Notes: generated from the letters alone by a model not told the origin. 64,000 bases of DNA from Collinsella aerofaciens (GCF_015555045.1 NZ_JADNJQ010000012.1:1-64000), one strand, 5' to 3'. Shown: positions 18,901 through 29,477, counted from the stretch's first letter. Made by a program: numbers and translations.

Positions 18901-19022
18901 GGGTAGCTAATTTGGGACGGGGCTATTTTAGCTACCCTTTGACTGACGGCGAATGAGTCGGGGTCGGAATGCATCTCAACCGACATATGGGGGTAGCTAA
19001 AATAGCCCCAAATTAGCTACCC
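18901..19022. repeat. Nested intergenic hairpin with GGGACGGGG core
   Basis: The left unit 18901-18937 is itself a palindrome (GGGTAGCTAA to TTAGCTACCC), and the right unit 18991-19022 is its exact reverse complement except that five bases (GACGG) are missing from the core. The element fills the gap between dnaE and the SNF2 gene. Confidence 0.8.
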
Positions 19023-19043
19023 TGGGTGCGATTGGAGGAAGTG

Positions 19044-22000
19044 ATGGCGCAGGGGACGTTTGTGCAGGCGCTTCGTAAGGAAGCGGCGCTCAGCGGCACC
19101 TTTATGAAGGGGCGTTCGCTCATGCTCAACGGCGCCGTGCTGTCGTTTGAGGACTCCGGTTCGCGCTTTTCCAAGAACGTGACGATCGAGGGTACGGTGC
19201 GCGGTTCGCGCGGCGACCTGTACAAGACGCACGTGGCGCTCGACATGGACGAGCACGAGGTGATCGACTACGACTGCGATTGCCCCGCCGCCTATCGTTA
19301 CCCCGGTATGTGCAAGCACGCTATTGCCACGGCTCTGGCATATTTGGATGCCAGCGGCGCCGAGCCCGTCGAAGGTTTGCGCACGCCGGTCCGCACGTTT
19401 ACGGCGCAGCCGAAACAGCCCGCGCGCACCGCGCTCAAAGCGCCGGCCGTCAATCCCAACTTTCCCTTTCCGGCGCCCGTCCCCACGAGTCCCAGCCTCA
19501 TGGCGGCGCTCTCCGATCTTTCGGACGCACGCATGGATGAGCTGGCGAGCATGCGCCGCAAGCTTGCCGGTGCCGTTGATCCCGACGCTCCCAAAGCGGC
19601 GTTGGAGCCTTCGTTGGTGCCGTACTACAATCCGCTGTTCGCCGACCGCTTTAGCTGGGCGCTCGAGTTCCGCATTCGCTGCGGTTCGGTGTCCTACGTG
19701 GTCAAGGATATCGACGGCATGGCCGACGCCTATGTCCGAGGCGGCACCTTCTCGTACGGCAAGAAGCTCACGTTTGTCCATACGCCCGAAGCCTTCGAAG
19801 ACGTGTCGACAAAGCTGCTCAACCTTGTTGTGACGACAGTTGCCTATCTCGATGACATCACAAGCTCGCGTTCGGCATCGTACGACTTTGCCCGCAGCGG
19901 TTTTGTCGCCGAGCGTCAGTTGCCGGTATCCGAGCATAGCATCGTATATGTGCTGGACCTGCTGCGTGGCCAGACCATCTCCTTTGAGCCCGCCTGGTCG
20001 CGGGGGACGACGACGCATCGCACCTATGACGTGGCGGTTGAGATGCCTCCGGAAGGGGAGGACGAGGCTCTGTCTAAGCGCCCACCGCTCCTTGCCGCCA
20101 AAATCGCGCCGGCGGCTGGCGGCAGCTACGATCTACGCCTGCCGGCCGATGCATACTGCTTTGCTTCGGGCGACGTTGCCTATCTGGTCGACACCCGCCG
20201 TGCGCGCCGCGCCGATGTAGCGTTTGCCCAGCATGCGGCGCCGTTCCTATCGCGCTTACTGCCCTGTCGCACGCCGATCCATATCGCTGTCGACCAGGTG
20301 GGGGAGTTCTGTCGTATGGCGCTGCCCATTTTGCGCGACTACACCGACCTTACCGCGCCCGCCGTGCTCGACACCGTGGCGCCCGAGCCGAGCTTTGCCA
20401 TGGCAATCGGTGTCGACGACGGGCTCGTGACCTGCAAGATTACGGTTTCCTACGGCGACTGGTCGGCAGATCTCTTTAGCCTGGGTGCTCCGGGAAGCCC
20501 CTTCGAAGAACAGCGCCCGGGCGTGCCGCCGCGCGACGAGATAACAGAGTTTCGCGTTATGGACACGGCGGCCCTGTATTTCGACTTTTACGAGGGCGGC
20601 CTGGCGTTTGAGGAGCGCGACGACGAGAGCCTGTTCTGCTTGCTGACCGAGGGCCTGTCTGCCCTGTCCGAGCTGGGCGAGGTCATGCTCAGCGACCGCC
20701 TACGCCAGATCTCGGTGCGCCCCGCGCCCAAGCTCTCGGTTCGCGCGACCGTCAAGAGAAATCTGCTCGACGTCGAACTGGGCGCGAGCGGTCTTTCGGC
20801 CGCGGACCTTGCCATCTACCTCGACTCGTACAAGCGTCACCAGACGTTTGCGCGTCTCACGTCGGGCGATATCGTTCGCCTGGACGAGGGCGCCCGAGCC
20901 GCATTTGGCCTCGCCGAGGATCTGGGGGTCGATGCTGTTGACCTGCTCGACGGCGTGTCGCTTCCCGCATCGAGCACCCTGTTCGTCGATAGCATGCTCG
21001 CGCGCACGCCCGCGCTCGAGGCCGATCGCGACGCTGCGTTCCGCCGTACCGTCGAGCGTCTGGACACGCTCGGCAAGACGGACTTTACGGTGCCGGCATC
21101 GCTCAAGGCAACGATGCGCGGCTACCAGGTCGACGGATACCAGTGGCTCGGGTCGCTCGAACACCTGGGCCTTGGTGGCATTTTGGCCGACGACATGGGT
21201 CTGGGCAAAACGCTCCAGATGATTGCGCATGTCCTGGCGCGCGTGGAGGCGGGGGACACCAAGCCCACGCTCGTGGTGTGCCCGGCCTCACTCGTGTACA
21301 ACTGGACCGCCGAACTGGAGCGCTTTGCCCCGTCGCTCGATGTGTGCGCCATCGTGGGCGCCAAGGCGCAGCGTCGCGTGCAAATCGCCGGCGTGGTCGA
21401 GCATAACGTGGTCGTGACGTCGTATGACTTCATGCGCCGTGATATCGATGAGTACGCCGAGCAGGATTTTGCCCGCGTTGTGCTCGACGAGGCCCAGTAC
21501 ATTAAAAACCCGCTCACCCAGGTGGCGCGTGCTGCCAAGCGTCTGCCGGCCGGCGTGCGCTTTGCCTTGACGGGCACGCCCATCGAAAACCGCCTATCCG
21601 AGCTCTGGAGCATCTTCGACTTTTTGATGCCGGGCCTGCTTGGCACGCGCGAATCGTTCGCAAAGCGCTTCGAAAGCCCGGTCGAGCACGCCGAAGGTGA
21701 CAGCGCCGCCCGCCTGCAGGCGCTTGTGTCGCCGTTTGTGCTGCGCCGTGTCAAAGAGGACGTGGTGGCCGATCTGCCCGAAAAGATCGAGGACACAGTC
21801 GTGGCTCAGCTCACCGGTGAGCAGCGCAAGCTTTACCTGGCAAATCAGGACCGCATCGCCCAGCAGGTGCAGCACCGCGAGGCCGGGGAGTTTAAGAAGG
21901 ATAAGCTCAAGGTGCTCGCCGAGCTCACCAAGCTGCGCCAGATCTGCTGCGACCCGCGTCTGCACTACGAGGATTACAAGGCGGGAAGCGCCAAACTCGA

Positions 22001-22508
22001 TACGTGCATGGAGCTCGTCCACGGCGCGCTCGACGGTGGCCATCGCATCTTGCTGTTCAGTCAGTTTACGGGCATGCTCGATATCATCGGTAAGCGCTTG
22101 GCCAAGGAGGATATCGCCTTCCTTAAGCTCACGGGCGCATCGTCTAAAGAGAGCCGCGCCAAGATGGTCGCGCAGTTCCAAGCGGGCGAGGTTCCGGTCT
22201 TTTTGATTTCGCTCAAGGCGGGCGGCGTGGGCCTTAACCTGACGGCGGCCGACGTGGTCATCCACTACGACCCGTGGTGGAACGTGGCGGCGCAGGACCA
22301 AGCGACTGACCGTGCACACCGTATTGGCCAGCAACATACCGTGACCGTGTACAAGCTCATCGCCAAGGACACGATCGAGGAGCGCATTATGCGGATGCAG
22401 GAGTCCAAGCGCGATCTGGTCAACAGCGTGCTCGGCGGCGACGGCATCTCGTCGGCACTGTTCACGCGCGAGGATGTCCTGGCGCTGCTCGGCGGCGACG
22501 GGCGCTAG
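19044..22508 (+). CDS. SWIM zinc finger SNF2-family ATPase/helicase
   Basis: The 1154-residue protein has an N-terminal SWIM zinc finger (CDCPAAYRYPGMCKHA, about residues 75-95), a long middle region of the bacterial SNF2-associated type, then the SNF2 motor. Motor motifs seen are DDMGLGKTLQM (Walker A), VLDEAQYIKNP (DEAQ box), LTGTPIENRLSELW, KAGGVGLNLTAADVV and ATDRAHRIGQ. Such proteins are DNA translocases in the RapA/HepA-like group; the precise job is unknown. I prefer the ATG at 19044 with GGAGG five bases upstream over the in-frame GTG at 19026. Confidence 0.88.
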   Translation: MAQGTFVQALRKEAALSGTFMKGRSLMLNGAVLSFEDSGSRFSKNVTIEGTVRGSRGDLYKTHVALDMDEHEVIDYDCDCPAAYRYPGMCKHAIATALAYLDASGAEPVEGLRTPVRTFTAQPKQPARTALKAPAVNPNFPFPAPVPTSPSLMAALSDLSDARMDELASMRRKLAGAVDPDAPKAALEPSLVPYYNPLFADRFSWALEFRIRCGSVSYVVKDIDGMADAYVRGGTFSYGKKLTFVHTPEAFEDVSTKLLNLVVTTVAYLDDITSSRSASYDFARSGFVAERQLPVSEHSIVYVLDLLRGQTISFEPAWSRGTTTHRTYDVAVEMPPEGEDEALSKRPPLLAAKIAPAAGGSYDLRLPADAYCFASGDVAYLVDTRRARRADVAFAQHAAPFLSRLLPCRTPIHIAVDQVGEFCRMALPILRDYTDLTAPAVLDTVAPEPSFAMAIGVDDGLVTCKITVSYGDWSADLFSLGAPGSPFEEQRPGVPPRDEITEFRVMDTAALYFDFYEGGLAFEERDDESLFCLLTEGLSALSELGEVMLSDRLRQISVRPAPKLSVRATVKRNLLDVELGASGLSAADLAIYLDSYKRHQTFARLTSGDIVRLDEGARAAFGLAEDLGVDAVDLLDGVSLPASSTLFVDSMLARTPALEADRDAAFRRTVERLDTLGKTDFTVPASLKATMRGYQVDGYQWLGSLEHLGLGGILADDMGLGKTLQMIAHVLARVEAGDTKPTLVVCPASLVYNWTAELERFAPSLDVCAIVGAKAQRRVQIAGVVEHNVVVTSYDFMRRDIDEYAEQDFARVVLDEAQYIKNPLTQVARAAKRLPAGVRFALTGTPIENRLSELWSIFDFLMPGLLGTRESFAKRFESPVEHAEGDSAARLQALVSPFVLRRVKEDVVADLPEKIEDTVVAQLTGEQRKLYLANQDRIAQQVQHREAGEFKKDKLKVLAELTKLRQICCDPRLHYEDYKAGSAKLDTCMELVHGALDGGHRILLFSQFTGMLDIIGKRLAKEDIAFLKLTGASSKESRAKMVAQFQAGEVPVFLISLKAGGVGLNLTAADVVIHYDPWWNVAAQDQATDRAHRIGQQHTVTVYKLIAKDTIEERIMRMQESKRDLVNSVLGGDGISSALFTREDVLALLGGDGR

Positions 22509-22673
22509 CCGCGCGCGGGGTGGGACTGCTGGAGTGGGCAGGACGGTCGACGCATTTTGGCCTGACCGCTTGCCTGATCCGTTATGTGTTCATTTGCAAT
22601 GCCGTGGATGGTTTGTCTGCCTTTGGGCATAAGAACAATCAAGAACATTGGCACATCAGCAAAGGAGAACATC

Positions 22674-23036
22674 ATGGCGAAATTCTTTAAGGACCCCGAC
22701 GGTAAGCTCATCGCCGCCCTCGGCGACGACGTTGCGACCCCTGCCGGTTGCACGGAACTGATCGCAAACACTGAGGACGCGGCGCACGAGAAGCACGTGC
22801 CTGTTGTCGAGACCGAGCGCGACGGTCACGTGATTCGCGCACGCGTTGGCTCGGTCGAGCACCCCAGCCTGCCCGAACACTACATTGAGTGGATTGCGCT
22901 TGAGGCCGAGGGCCGCTTAGAGGTTCATTACCTTGAGCCCGGCATGAAACCCGCGACGTTTTTCGCGGGCGGCTCCAAGACCGGTACCGTCTATGCCTAC
23001 TGCAACCTGCACGGGCTGTGGTCCGCGACATTCTAG
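22674..23036 (+). CDS. Superoxide reductase (desulfoferrodoxin-like)
   Basis: The 120-residue protein is a one-iron superoxide reductase that turns superoxide to peroxide in anaerobes. The expected Fe(His)4Cys ligands are visible: His41 in EKHVPV, His63 and His69 in EHPSLPEHY, and Cys110 and His113 in CNLHGLW. Lys40 is the conserved active-site lysine. The N-terminal desulforedoxin cysteine set is missing; that region has one cysteine only (Cys26), so the second iron centre of desulfoferrodoxin is absent. AAAGGAG precedes the ATG. A strong terminator follows. Electron donors such as rubredoxin are not encoded nearby. Confidence 0.92.
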   Translation: MAKFFKDPDGKLIAALGDDVATPAGCTELIANTEDAAHEKHVPVVETERDGHVIRARVGSVEHPSLPEHYIEWIALEAEGRLEVHYLEPGMKPATFFAGGSKTGTVYAYCNLHGLWSATF

Positions 23037-23081
23037 GAGCGCGCCCCCGCTCGGGGTATCATAGCTAGCATATGCACATGC

Positions 23082-23115
23082 AAGCGCCGGCTGCATTATG
23101 CGGCCGGCGCTTTTA
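23082..23115 (+). terminator. Intrinsic terminator after superoxide reductase
   Basis: Arms 23082-23091 and 23103-23112 form a perfect 10-bp GC-rich stem running into TTTT. Confidence 0.8.
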
Positions 23116-23153
23116 CTACGATTTCGATGGTTTACGACGGAAAGGGCTGGGCC

Positions 23154-25139
23154 ATGAAGCTCGCGCTTGCACAGATCGATATGCGCCTGGGTGATATTGA
23201 GGGCATTTGCGGCCGCATCGAGGACCAGGCTCGTTTGGCCCACGAGCGCGGGGCGCGCGTGCTGTGCGTTCCGGCTCCGCTCTTTATGGGCGCCATGCCC
23301 GGTGGCCTGGTGGGCGCTGCCGACTTTGAGCACGACGTGCTTGCCGGTTTGACTGGTGTCGCCGAGCGTATCCAGGAGCTTGACATGATCTGCATCGTGC
23401 CCGCGGCGGTTTCGTTTGAGGGCCAGCCGCTGCTCGACTACATGATGCTCAAGGACGGTCATGTGGTGCCGGCGCGTTCGAGCATTGCCTTGCAGCGTGG
23501 CGAGAACAACGACACGCGTTGGGCGCCGCCGGTGTTCGACGTGGACGGCGTGCGCATCGCCGTGATTTTTGACTTGGACCGCGAGCTCGAGATGTTGCCG
23601 ACCGGCGTCGACCTCATCGCGTATTTCCAATTCAACGCGTTTGACATGACCGACCGCGAGACTGCCGCCATTGCCGCCGTTCGCTGCGGCGCCTACCGCA
23701 AGATCGCATCCAAGCGCAGCGTGTGGTTTGCCTGCATGGCGCCGGTCGGCGCCTATGACGAGTCGGTGTATACCGGCGGTTCGTTTGTGCTCGACGACTG
23801 CGGTCGCGTGGTGGCCCAGGCGCCGTGTTTTGAGGAGAGCCTGCTGGTCCAGGAGATTCAGCGCGGCGTGATGCTTGATGCCCTGGAAGATCACGAACTG
23901 CCCGAGTTCCGTTCCGAGGAGTGGCTGTGGCAGGCGCTGGTGCTCGCCGTGCGCGACAACGCCCGAGCACACGGTGCGTCGCGTGCTGTGGTGGCACTCG
24001 AGGGTGACTTGCCGTCGTCTTTGCTGACGGCGCTGGCCGTCGACGCTCTGGGCCCGCGCAATGTGATTGGCCTGGTGCTGGGACGCAACCGTATCTTTAC
24101 GCCGGCGCAGGAAGAGGCCGAGGCTGCCCGCTGTGCCGCCGTCCGCGCCATTGCCGAGCGTTTGCACATTCGCACCGTCGAGCGCGATGCACCGGATGCG
24201 GCGCGTGTGCTCGATCGCGACGTGTCGGCGGGTGATGCCGAGCGTCTGCGCTCGCGCACGCTGGGCCTCATGCTGGAGGACACGGCGCTCGAGCTGGGTG
24301 CGATGGCGCTGAGCCCGCTGTCCAAAACCGAGTACGCGCTGGCGGCGCCGGCGCTTTGCGGCGGCTACCAGGGCGATTACGCGCCCTTTGGCGATGTGTA
24401 CCTGTCGACGCTTGAGTTTGTGGCACGTGTGCGCAACCGCACGTCTGCCGTGGTGCCCCAAGAGCTCGTGACGCTCAACGCGGTGGAAGATTGTATGGAG
24501 CGAGTGCTGGCGCAGGCGCTCTCAACGCTCGACGGTCCGGTCGATATGCTCGACCGCGCGGCGCAGCTGCTCGGCGGGCTTGAGCCGGGTGAGGTCGATG
24601 GCGCGCTCGAGGCGCACGTGGACCGCAATCGATCTTTCGACGACATCCCGATGGCCGCTGGCAAGCCTGAGGCCTGCTCGCTGCTGCTGATGCTCGTTCG
24701 ACAGGGTGAAGCTGCCCGCCGCATGTTGCCGATGGCGCCGATCGTCTCGGCCCGTTCGTTTGCCGAGCGTGCCTGGCCGTACATGCTCGCGTGGTCCGAC
24801 CTGGGGCTGAGCGGCAAGGAACGCATGACGGTCGATGCGCTGGCGCGCGCCGAGGTGAACCGCTTTGCCGACGAGGATACAAGCGAGCGCATGCGTGGCG
24901 AGATGATGGGCATATTGGGTGACCTGTTGGGCATTTCGCCCGAGCAGATGGAGGAGCTGCGCTCTGAGGACGGTCAGCGTCGTTTACACGAGGGAATGAA
25001 AAAGTTCGAGGGCGAGGTTCAGGACGCCATCGATAAGATGATGGGCGGTCAGGGCGGCTCGCAAGGTAGTCCCCAGGGTGGCCCGATGCCGCACCCGCCA
25101 GTAGATCCGAGGCAGTTCCCCTTTTTCTCGCAGAACTAA
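23154..25139 (+). CDS. NAD synthetase-like protein with both active sites lost
   Basis: The 661-residue protein aligns by eye to glutamine-dependent NAD synthetase: an N-terminal nitrilase-fold amidase (about 1-250) and a PP-loop synthetase (about 260-480). Conserved framing such as MKLALAQIDMRLGDIEG, TGGSFVLDDCGRVVAQAP and LTALAVDALGPRNVIG is retained. Key residues are not. The catalytic Glu in PELxLTGYP is Ala41 (PAPLFMGAMPG), the lysine segment is replaced by ARSSIALQRG, the nucleophile in ICEDIW is Phe139 (VIFDLD), and the PP-loop SGGIDS reads EGDLPS (283-288). A C-terminal extension ends in a Gly/Gln/Pro tail. The frame is intact, so it looks like a retained pseudoenzyme rather than a dead gene. 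Confidence 0.75.
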   Translation: MKLALAQIDMRLGDIEGICGRIEDQARLAHERGARVLCVPAPLFMGAMPGGLVGAADFEHDVLAGLTGVAERIQELDMICIVPAAVSFEGQPLLDYMMLKDGHVVPARSSIALQRGENNDTRWAPPVFDVDGVRIAVIFDLDRELEMLPTGVDLIAYFQFNAFDMTDRETAAIAAVRCGAYRKIASKRSVWFACMAPVGAYDESVYTGGSFVLDDCGRVVAQAPCFEESLLVQEIQRGVMLDALEDHELPEFRSEEWLWQALVLAVRDNARAHGASRAVVALEGDLPSSLLTALAVDALGPRNVIGLVLGRNRIFTPAQEEAEAARCAAVRAIAERLHIRTVERDAPDAARVLDRDVSAGDAERLRSRTLGLMLEDTALELGAMALSPLSKTEYALAAPALCGGYQGDYAPFGDVYLSTLEFVARVRNRTSAVVPQELVTLNAVEDCMERVLAQALSTLDGPVDMLDRAAQLLGGLEPGEVDGALEAHVDRNRSFDDIPMAAGKPEACSLLLMLVRQGEAARRMLPMAPIVSARSFAERAWPYMLAWSDLGLSGKERMTVDALARAEVNRFADEDTSERMRGEMMGILGDLLGISPEQMEELRSEDGQRRLHEGMKKFEGEVQDAIDKMMGGQGGSQGSPQGGPMPHPPVDPRQFPFFSQN

Positions 25140-25276
25140 CTATGGGATAGGATTCGCTTCCAACCCCGATACTTCAACTAAGCATCTTGGCCCCGTTGTG
25201 TTATTCTAGAACAGACGTTCGTGAATGATGCGCGGGGCCTTGTCTTGCGCTGTGCTTGTGGCGAGGGGAGGTCGGC

Positions 25277-25798
25277 TTGGTTATCTTGGGCATTGACCCC
25301 GGTTTGGCTCATACGGGTTGGGGGATTATCGAGGAGCGGCGTGGCGAGGTTCGCTGCCGTGCCTACGGTTGCATCGAGACCAGCGCGGGCAGCCCGCTTG
25401 CGGTGCGCCTGTCGCATATCGCCCGTGACCTTAAGGATGTCGTCGAGCGTTATCGACCCGACACAGCTGCTGTCGAGAGCATCTACTTTGGTGCCAACGT
25501 TCGTTCGGCCATCCCCACGGCGCATGCCCGCGGTGCTGCACTCGTAGCGCTTTCGGAATGCGCGCTCGAGATTGGCGAGTACACGCCCATGCAGATCAAA
25601 CAGGCTGTGGTGGGCACCGGCGCCGCGGACAAGCGGCAGGTCGCCTATATGGTACGCACGCTAACACAGCTCGACCACGACCCGCATCCCGACCATGCCG
25701 CCGATGCCCTGGCCTGCGCCATCTGCCACGTAAACCTCAGCCGCACCCGCGCCCTCACCGGTGGCGAGTTCTATCAACAGAGAGGAACCGGATACTGA
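25277..25798 (+). CDS. ruvC: Holliday junction resolvase RuvC
   Basis: The 173-residue endonuclease cuts Holliday junctions. Acidic active-site residues are in ILGIDPG (Asp7), AVESIYFG and DHAADALA, as expected for the RNase H-like fold. I chose the TTG at 25277, which follows GGGGAGG by five bases and gives the standard start MVILGIDPG; the upstream extension has no family match. Its stop overlaps the ruvA start by one base (TGATG), so ruvC-ruvA-ruvB are one coupled operon. Confidence 0.93.
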   Translation: MVILGIDPGLAHTGWGIIEERRGEVRCRAYGCIETSAGSPLAVRLSHIARDLKDVVERYRPDTAAVESIYFGANVRSAIPTAHARGAALVALSECALEIGEYTPMQIKQAVVGTGAADKRQVAYMVRTLTQLDHDPHPDHAADALACAICHVNLSRTRALTGGEFYQQRGTGY

Positions 25799-26418
25799 TG
25801 ATTTCCCAGCTCCACGGAACGCTTGTCGAGTCCACGATGAGCTCTGCTGTCGTCGATGTGTCGGGCGTTGGCTTTGAACTCGGCATCTCGGGCAGCACTG
25901 CGGCCACGTTGCCGACGCCCGGCGGCGAGGTCCGTCTCTACACGCGTATGCAGGTGCGCGAGGACGCCATGACACTTTTCGGTTTTTCCTCAAAGGATGA
26001 GCGCACGATGTTCGACCGGCTCGTGTCCGTTTCGGGCGTTGGCCCGCGCCTGGCGCTTGCCGTGCTTTCCACCTATACCGTGGGGCAGCTGTATTCGCTG
26101 GTGATGGCCGAGGACGACAAGGGCATGGCCAAGGTACCCGGTGTGGGCAAAAAGACAGCTCAGCGCCTGATCCTGGAACTCAAGAGCACCTTTGCCAAGG
26201 ATAAGGGCTTTGTGCCGGTCGACGTGATTCCCGGACAGGTTGCGATGCCCGTGCCCGCTGCCGCTCCCTCGGCGATCGACGATGCCCGTGCGGCACTCCT
26301 TTCCATGGGCTTTAGCCCGCAGGAGACCGATGTTGCCCTGAGCGGGTATGATGGGGAGAATATGCGTGTCGAGGATTTGCTCGGCGCGGCGCTTAAGCGA
26401 CTTGGAATGGATGCGTGA
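25798..26418 (+). CDS. ruvA: Holliday junction branch migration protein RuvA
   Basis: The 206-residue DNA-binding subunit forms the tetramer that holds the junction for RuvB. It shows the N-terminal OB-fold (MISQLHGTL), two helix-hairpin-helix motifs ([10 protein letters not shown] and [12 protein letters not shown]) and the C-terminal RuvB-contact domain after a Pro/Ala linker. The frame is open far upstream inside ruvC, but the ATG at 25798 fits the family start and the one-base coupling. Confidence 0.94.
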   Translation: MISQLHGTLVESTMSSAVVDVSGVGFELGISGSTAATLPTPGGEVRLYTRMQVREDAMTLFGFSSKDERTMFDRLVSVSGVGPRLALAVLSTYTVGQLYSLVMAEDDKGMAKVPGVGKKTAQRLILELKSTFAKDKGFVPVDVIPGQVAMPVPAAAPSAIDDARAALLSMGFSPQETDVALSGYDGENMRVEDLLGAALKRLGMDA

Positions 26419-27485
26419 TGTGGGAAGCCGATGACTCTCAGGACCTGTGGGCGACGCCCGGCAACTCGCCGGCGGCATCCATGGCGCACGGCGAGCGCAT
26501 GGTGGGCTCGGAGCTGACGGCCGAGGACCTCGATGTCGACCGCACTTTGCGCCCCCAGCGCCTGGACGATTACTGTGGCCAGGAGCACATCAAGCAGAGC
26601 CTGCGCGTGTTGATCGAAGCGGCGCAGAGCCGTGGTGAGACGCTCGACCACGTGATTTTCTCGGGTCCTCCGGGCCTGGGCAAGACCACGCTGGCCACCG
26701 TTATCGCCAACGAGCTGGGCGCTCAGATCAAGACCACGAGTGGCCCTGCCATCGCGCGCACGGGCGACCTGGCGGCCATCCTTACTAACTTGCAGCCGGG
26801 TGATGTGCTGTTTATCGACGAGATCCACCGCCTCAACCGTTCGGTCGAGGAGGTCCTGTATCCCGCGATGGAGGACTTTGCCCTCGATATCGTGATTGGC
26901 AAGGGTCCGGCGGCGCGCTCGATTCGCCTGGATATTCCCAAATTTACGCTGGTAGCGGCAACGACCCGCTCAGGCATGTTGACAGGCCCGTTGCGCGACC
27001 GCTTTGGCATTTCATATCGCCTGGATTACTACACGGTCGAGGAGCTCGCGCAGATTGTGACGCGCTCGGCGACTATCCTGGGCGTGACGATCGATCATCC
27101 CAGTGCACTCGAGATCGGCTCGCGTTCGCGCGGTACGCCACGTCTTGCCAACCGCCTGCTCAAGCGCGTGCGCGACTATGCACAGGTGCGCGGCAACGGT
27201 CCCATTGAGCTCGATATCTGCCGTCAGGCGCTCGAGTTCTTCGAGATCGACGAGCTCGGTCTGGACTGGATGGATATTCGTATCTTGGAGACGCTTGCCA
27301 AGACGTTCTCCGGTCGTGCCGTGGGACTTACGACCCTTGCCAGCGCGGTGGGCGAGGACCCGGGCACGCTCGAGGATGTCTATGAGCCCTATTTGCTGCA
27401 GTGCGGGTTGATGATTCGTACGCCGCAGGGCCGTCAGGCAACCCTTCGCACCTTTGAGCACCTGGGGATTGAACCTACCGTTTAG
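26418..27485 (+). CDS. ruvB: Holliday junction ATP-dependent helicase RuvB
   Basis: The 355-residue AAA+ motor drives branch migration with RuvA. Motifs include [16 protein letters not shown] (Walker A), LFIDEIHRL (Walker B), the sensor and arginine-finger stretch [17 protein letters not shown], and the C-terminal winged helix. The ATG at 26418 overlaps the ruvA TGA by one base; a GTG three bases earlier is possible. The N-terminal 35 residues before [12 protein letters not shown] are longer than in many RuvB proteins. Confidence 0.95.
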   Translation: MWEADDSQDLWATPGNSPAASMAHGERMVGSELTAEDLDVDRTLRPQRLDDYCGQEHIKQSLRVLIEAAQSRGETLDHVIFSGPPGLGKTTLATVIANELGAQIKTTSGPAIARTGDLAAILTNLQPGDVLFIDEIHRLNRSVEEVLYPAMEDFALDIVIGKGPAARSIRLDIPKFTLVAATTRSGMLTGPLRDRFGISYRLDYYTVEELAQIVTRSATILGVTIDHPSALEIGSRSRGTPRLANRLLKRVRDYAQVRGNGPIELDICRQALEFFEIDELGLDWMDIRILETLAKTFSGRAVGLTTLASAVGEDPGTLEDVYEPYLLQCGLMIRTPQGRQATLRTFEHLGIEPTV

Positions 27486-27629
27486 GGCGCTTTGTTTTGG
27501 CGGGCTGTTGGACTATCGCTGGGCATCGGGTAAACATATCGCCGTTCATCGGTTATGGGCGTTTTACTATTGCGCGCCCGTGCTATGCTGAATTGGTCTT
27601 TTTCTCATTCGGTAACGAAAGGACCGCCC

Positions 27630-29297
27630 ATGCCTACTGACATCGAAATCGCACGTTCTGTCACGCCGCTGCCTATTACCGAGGTGGCCAAGAACGCCGG
27701 CGTCGACGTTAAGCACCTGATTCCGTACGGCTTCGACAAGGCTAAGGTCGACTATTCACTGCTCAACGAGCCGACTGATCACCAGGCCAAGCTTGTCCTC
27801 GTGACCGCCATCAACCCCACGCCTGCGGGCGAGGGCAAGACCACCACGACCATCGGTCTGGCCGATGGCCTGCGTCGTCGCGGCGTCAAGAGTGCCGTGG
27901 CCCTGCGCGAGCCTTCGCTCGGCCCCGTCTTTGGCGTTAAGGGCGGTGCTGCCGGCGGCGGCTGGGCTCAGGTCATCCCCATGGAGGATATCAACCTGCA
28001 CTTTACCGGCGACTTCCACGCTATCGGTGCCGCCAATAACCTGCTGGCCGCCATGCTCGACAACCATATTCAGCAGGGCAATCAGCTCGGTATTGACGTT
28101 AAGCGCATCACTTGGAAGCGCGTCGTCGATATGAACGACCGTCAGCTGCGCCACGTCATCGACGGCATTGGCGGTAAGGCCCAGGGCGTGCCGCGCGAGG
28201 ACGGCTTCGATATCACCGTTGCCTCCGAGGTCATGGCAATCCTGTGCCTGTCCACGAGCATCAACGATCTTAAGGAGCGCTTGGGCGAGATCGTTGTCGG
28301 CTACAGCTATGCCGGCGAGCCCGTCCGTGCCCGCGACCTCAAGGCCCAGGGTGCCATGGCCGCGTTGCTTAAGGACGCGCTCAAGCCCAACCTGGTGCAA
28401 ACGCTCGAGGGCACGCCCGCGTTTGTCCACGGCGGTCCCTTCGCCAACATTGCCCACGGCTGTAACTCTATCATGGCCACGCGTATGGCGATGCGCTTTG
28501 GCGATGTTGCCATTACCGAGGCCGGCTTTGGTGCCGATCTGGGTGCCGAGAAGTTCCTCGACATCAAGTGCCGCATGACGGGCGTTCGCCCCAGCGCCGT
28601 CGTGGTCGTCGCCACTGCCCGCGCGCTGAAGTACAACGGTGGCGTCGCCAAGGCCGATCTCAACGAGGAGAACCTCGAGGCACTCAAGGCTGGCATGCCC
28701 AACCTGCTGCGTCACGTCGACAACATCCAGAACGTATATGGTCTGCCCTGCGTGGTCGCCATCAACCGCTTCCCGACGGACACCGAGGCCGAGCTTGCGC
28801 TCATTGAGTCCGAGTGCCAGAAGCTCGGCGTCAACGTTAAGCTTTCCGAGGTCTGGGCCAAGGGCGGCGAGGGCGCGCTCGAGCTTGCCGATGAGGTCAT
28901 GCGTCTGATTGAGCAGCCGGGCGAGCTCAAGTTTGCCTATGAGGACGGCGCTGATGTCGCTGATGCCCTCGAGGCCGTTGCCACCAAGGTCTACCGCGCC
29001 GACGGCGTTGACTTTACGCCGGCCGCCAAGCGCCAGCTCGCCGAGCTGCGCGAGAATGGCTTTGGCAACCTGCCGGTGTGCGTCGCCAAGACGCAGTACA
29101 GCTTTAGCGACAACGCCAAGGCCCTGGGCGCTCCCGAGAACTTCCGCATCACGGTGCGTGAGCTCAAGGTTTCCGCCGGCGCCCACTTTGTGGTCGCACT
29201 GACTGGCAGTGTTCTGACCATGCCGGGCCTGCCCAAGGTCCCTGCGGCCGAGAACATCGGCGTCGACAACGACGGCAACATCACCGGCCTGTTCTAA
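27630..29297 (+). CDS. fhs: Formate-tetrahydrofolate ligase
   Basis: The 555-residue enzyme uses ATP to join formate with THF, giving 10-formyl-THF. The ATP site [14 protein letters not shown] is at residues 64-77, and [18 protein letters not shown] follows. The family ending [12 protein letters not shown] is intact. GAAAGGA sits seven bases before the ATG at 27630. It is alone here, but fchA and folD at 39.9-41.3 kb supply the next steps of the one-carbon branch. I see no THF riboswitch in the 144-base leader. Confidence 0.96.
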   Translation: MPTDIEIARSVTPLPITEVAKNAGVDVKHLIPYGFDKAKVDYSLLNEPTDHQAKLVLVTAINPTPAGEGKTTTTIGLADGLRRRGVKSAVALREPSLGPVFGVKGGAAGGGWAQVIPMEDINLHFTGDFHAIGAANNLLAAMLDNHIQQGNQLGIDVKRITWKRVVDMNDRQLRHVIDGIGGKAQGVPREDGFDITVASEVMAILCLSTSINDLKERLGEIVVGYSYAGEPVRARDLKAQGAMAALLKDALKPNLVQTLEGTPAFVHGGPFANIAHGCNSIMATRMAMRFGDVAITEAGFGADLGAEKFLDIKCRMTGVRPSAVVVVATARALKYNGGVAKADLNEENLEALKAGMPNLLRHVDNIQNVYGLPCVVAINRFPTDTEAELALIESECQKLGVNVKLSEVWAKGGEGALELADEVMRLIEQPGELKFAYEDGADVADALEAVATKVYRADGVDFTPAAKRQLAELRENGFGNLPVCVAKTQYSFSDNAKALGAPENFRITVRELKVSAGAHFVVALTGSVLTMPGLPKVPAAENIGVDNDGNITGLF

Positions 29298-29322
29298 GCT
29301 CGCTGCTCATAGCCGCTTGCCC

Positions 29323-29359
29323 GCCCCGTCGCGCCTACCAAGGCCCGGCGGGGCTTTTT
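29323..29359 (+). terminator. Intrinsic terminator after fhs
   Basis: A 9-pair GC-rich stem (29323-29331 with 29346-29354, one wobble) is followed by TTTTT. Confidence 0.75.
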
Positions 29360-29477
29360 GATCCTTAGGCCCGCGCATGTCTTGTAGATACCGACGGACT
29401 CTGCCCATCATAGGCTTTTGCGCTGGTAGAATGCATGGATAACTTGATGCTTACAGGCGACGGAAAGGAATCGTTGC

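Noticed and set aside
27486..27629. THF riboswitch upstream of fhs
   Set aside because: The leader lacks the conserved aptamer segments; likewise the fchA leader shows only a simple hairpin.
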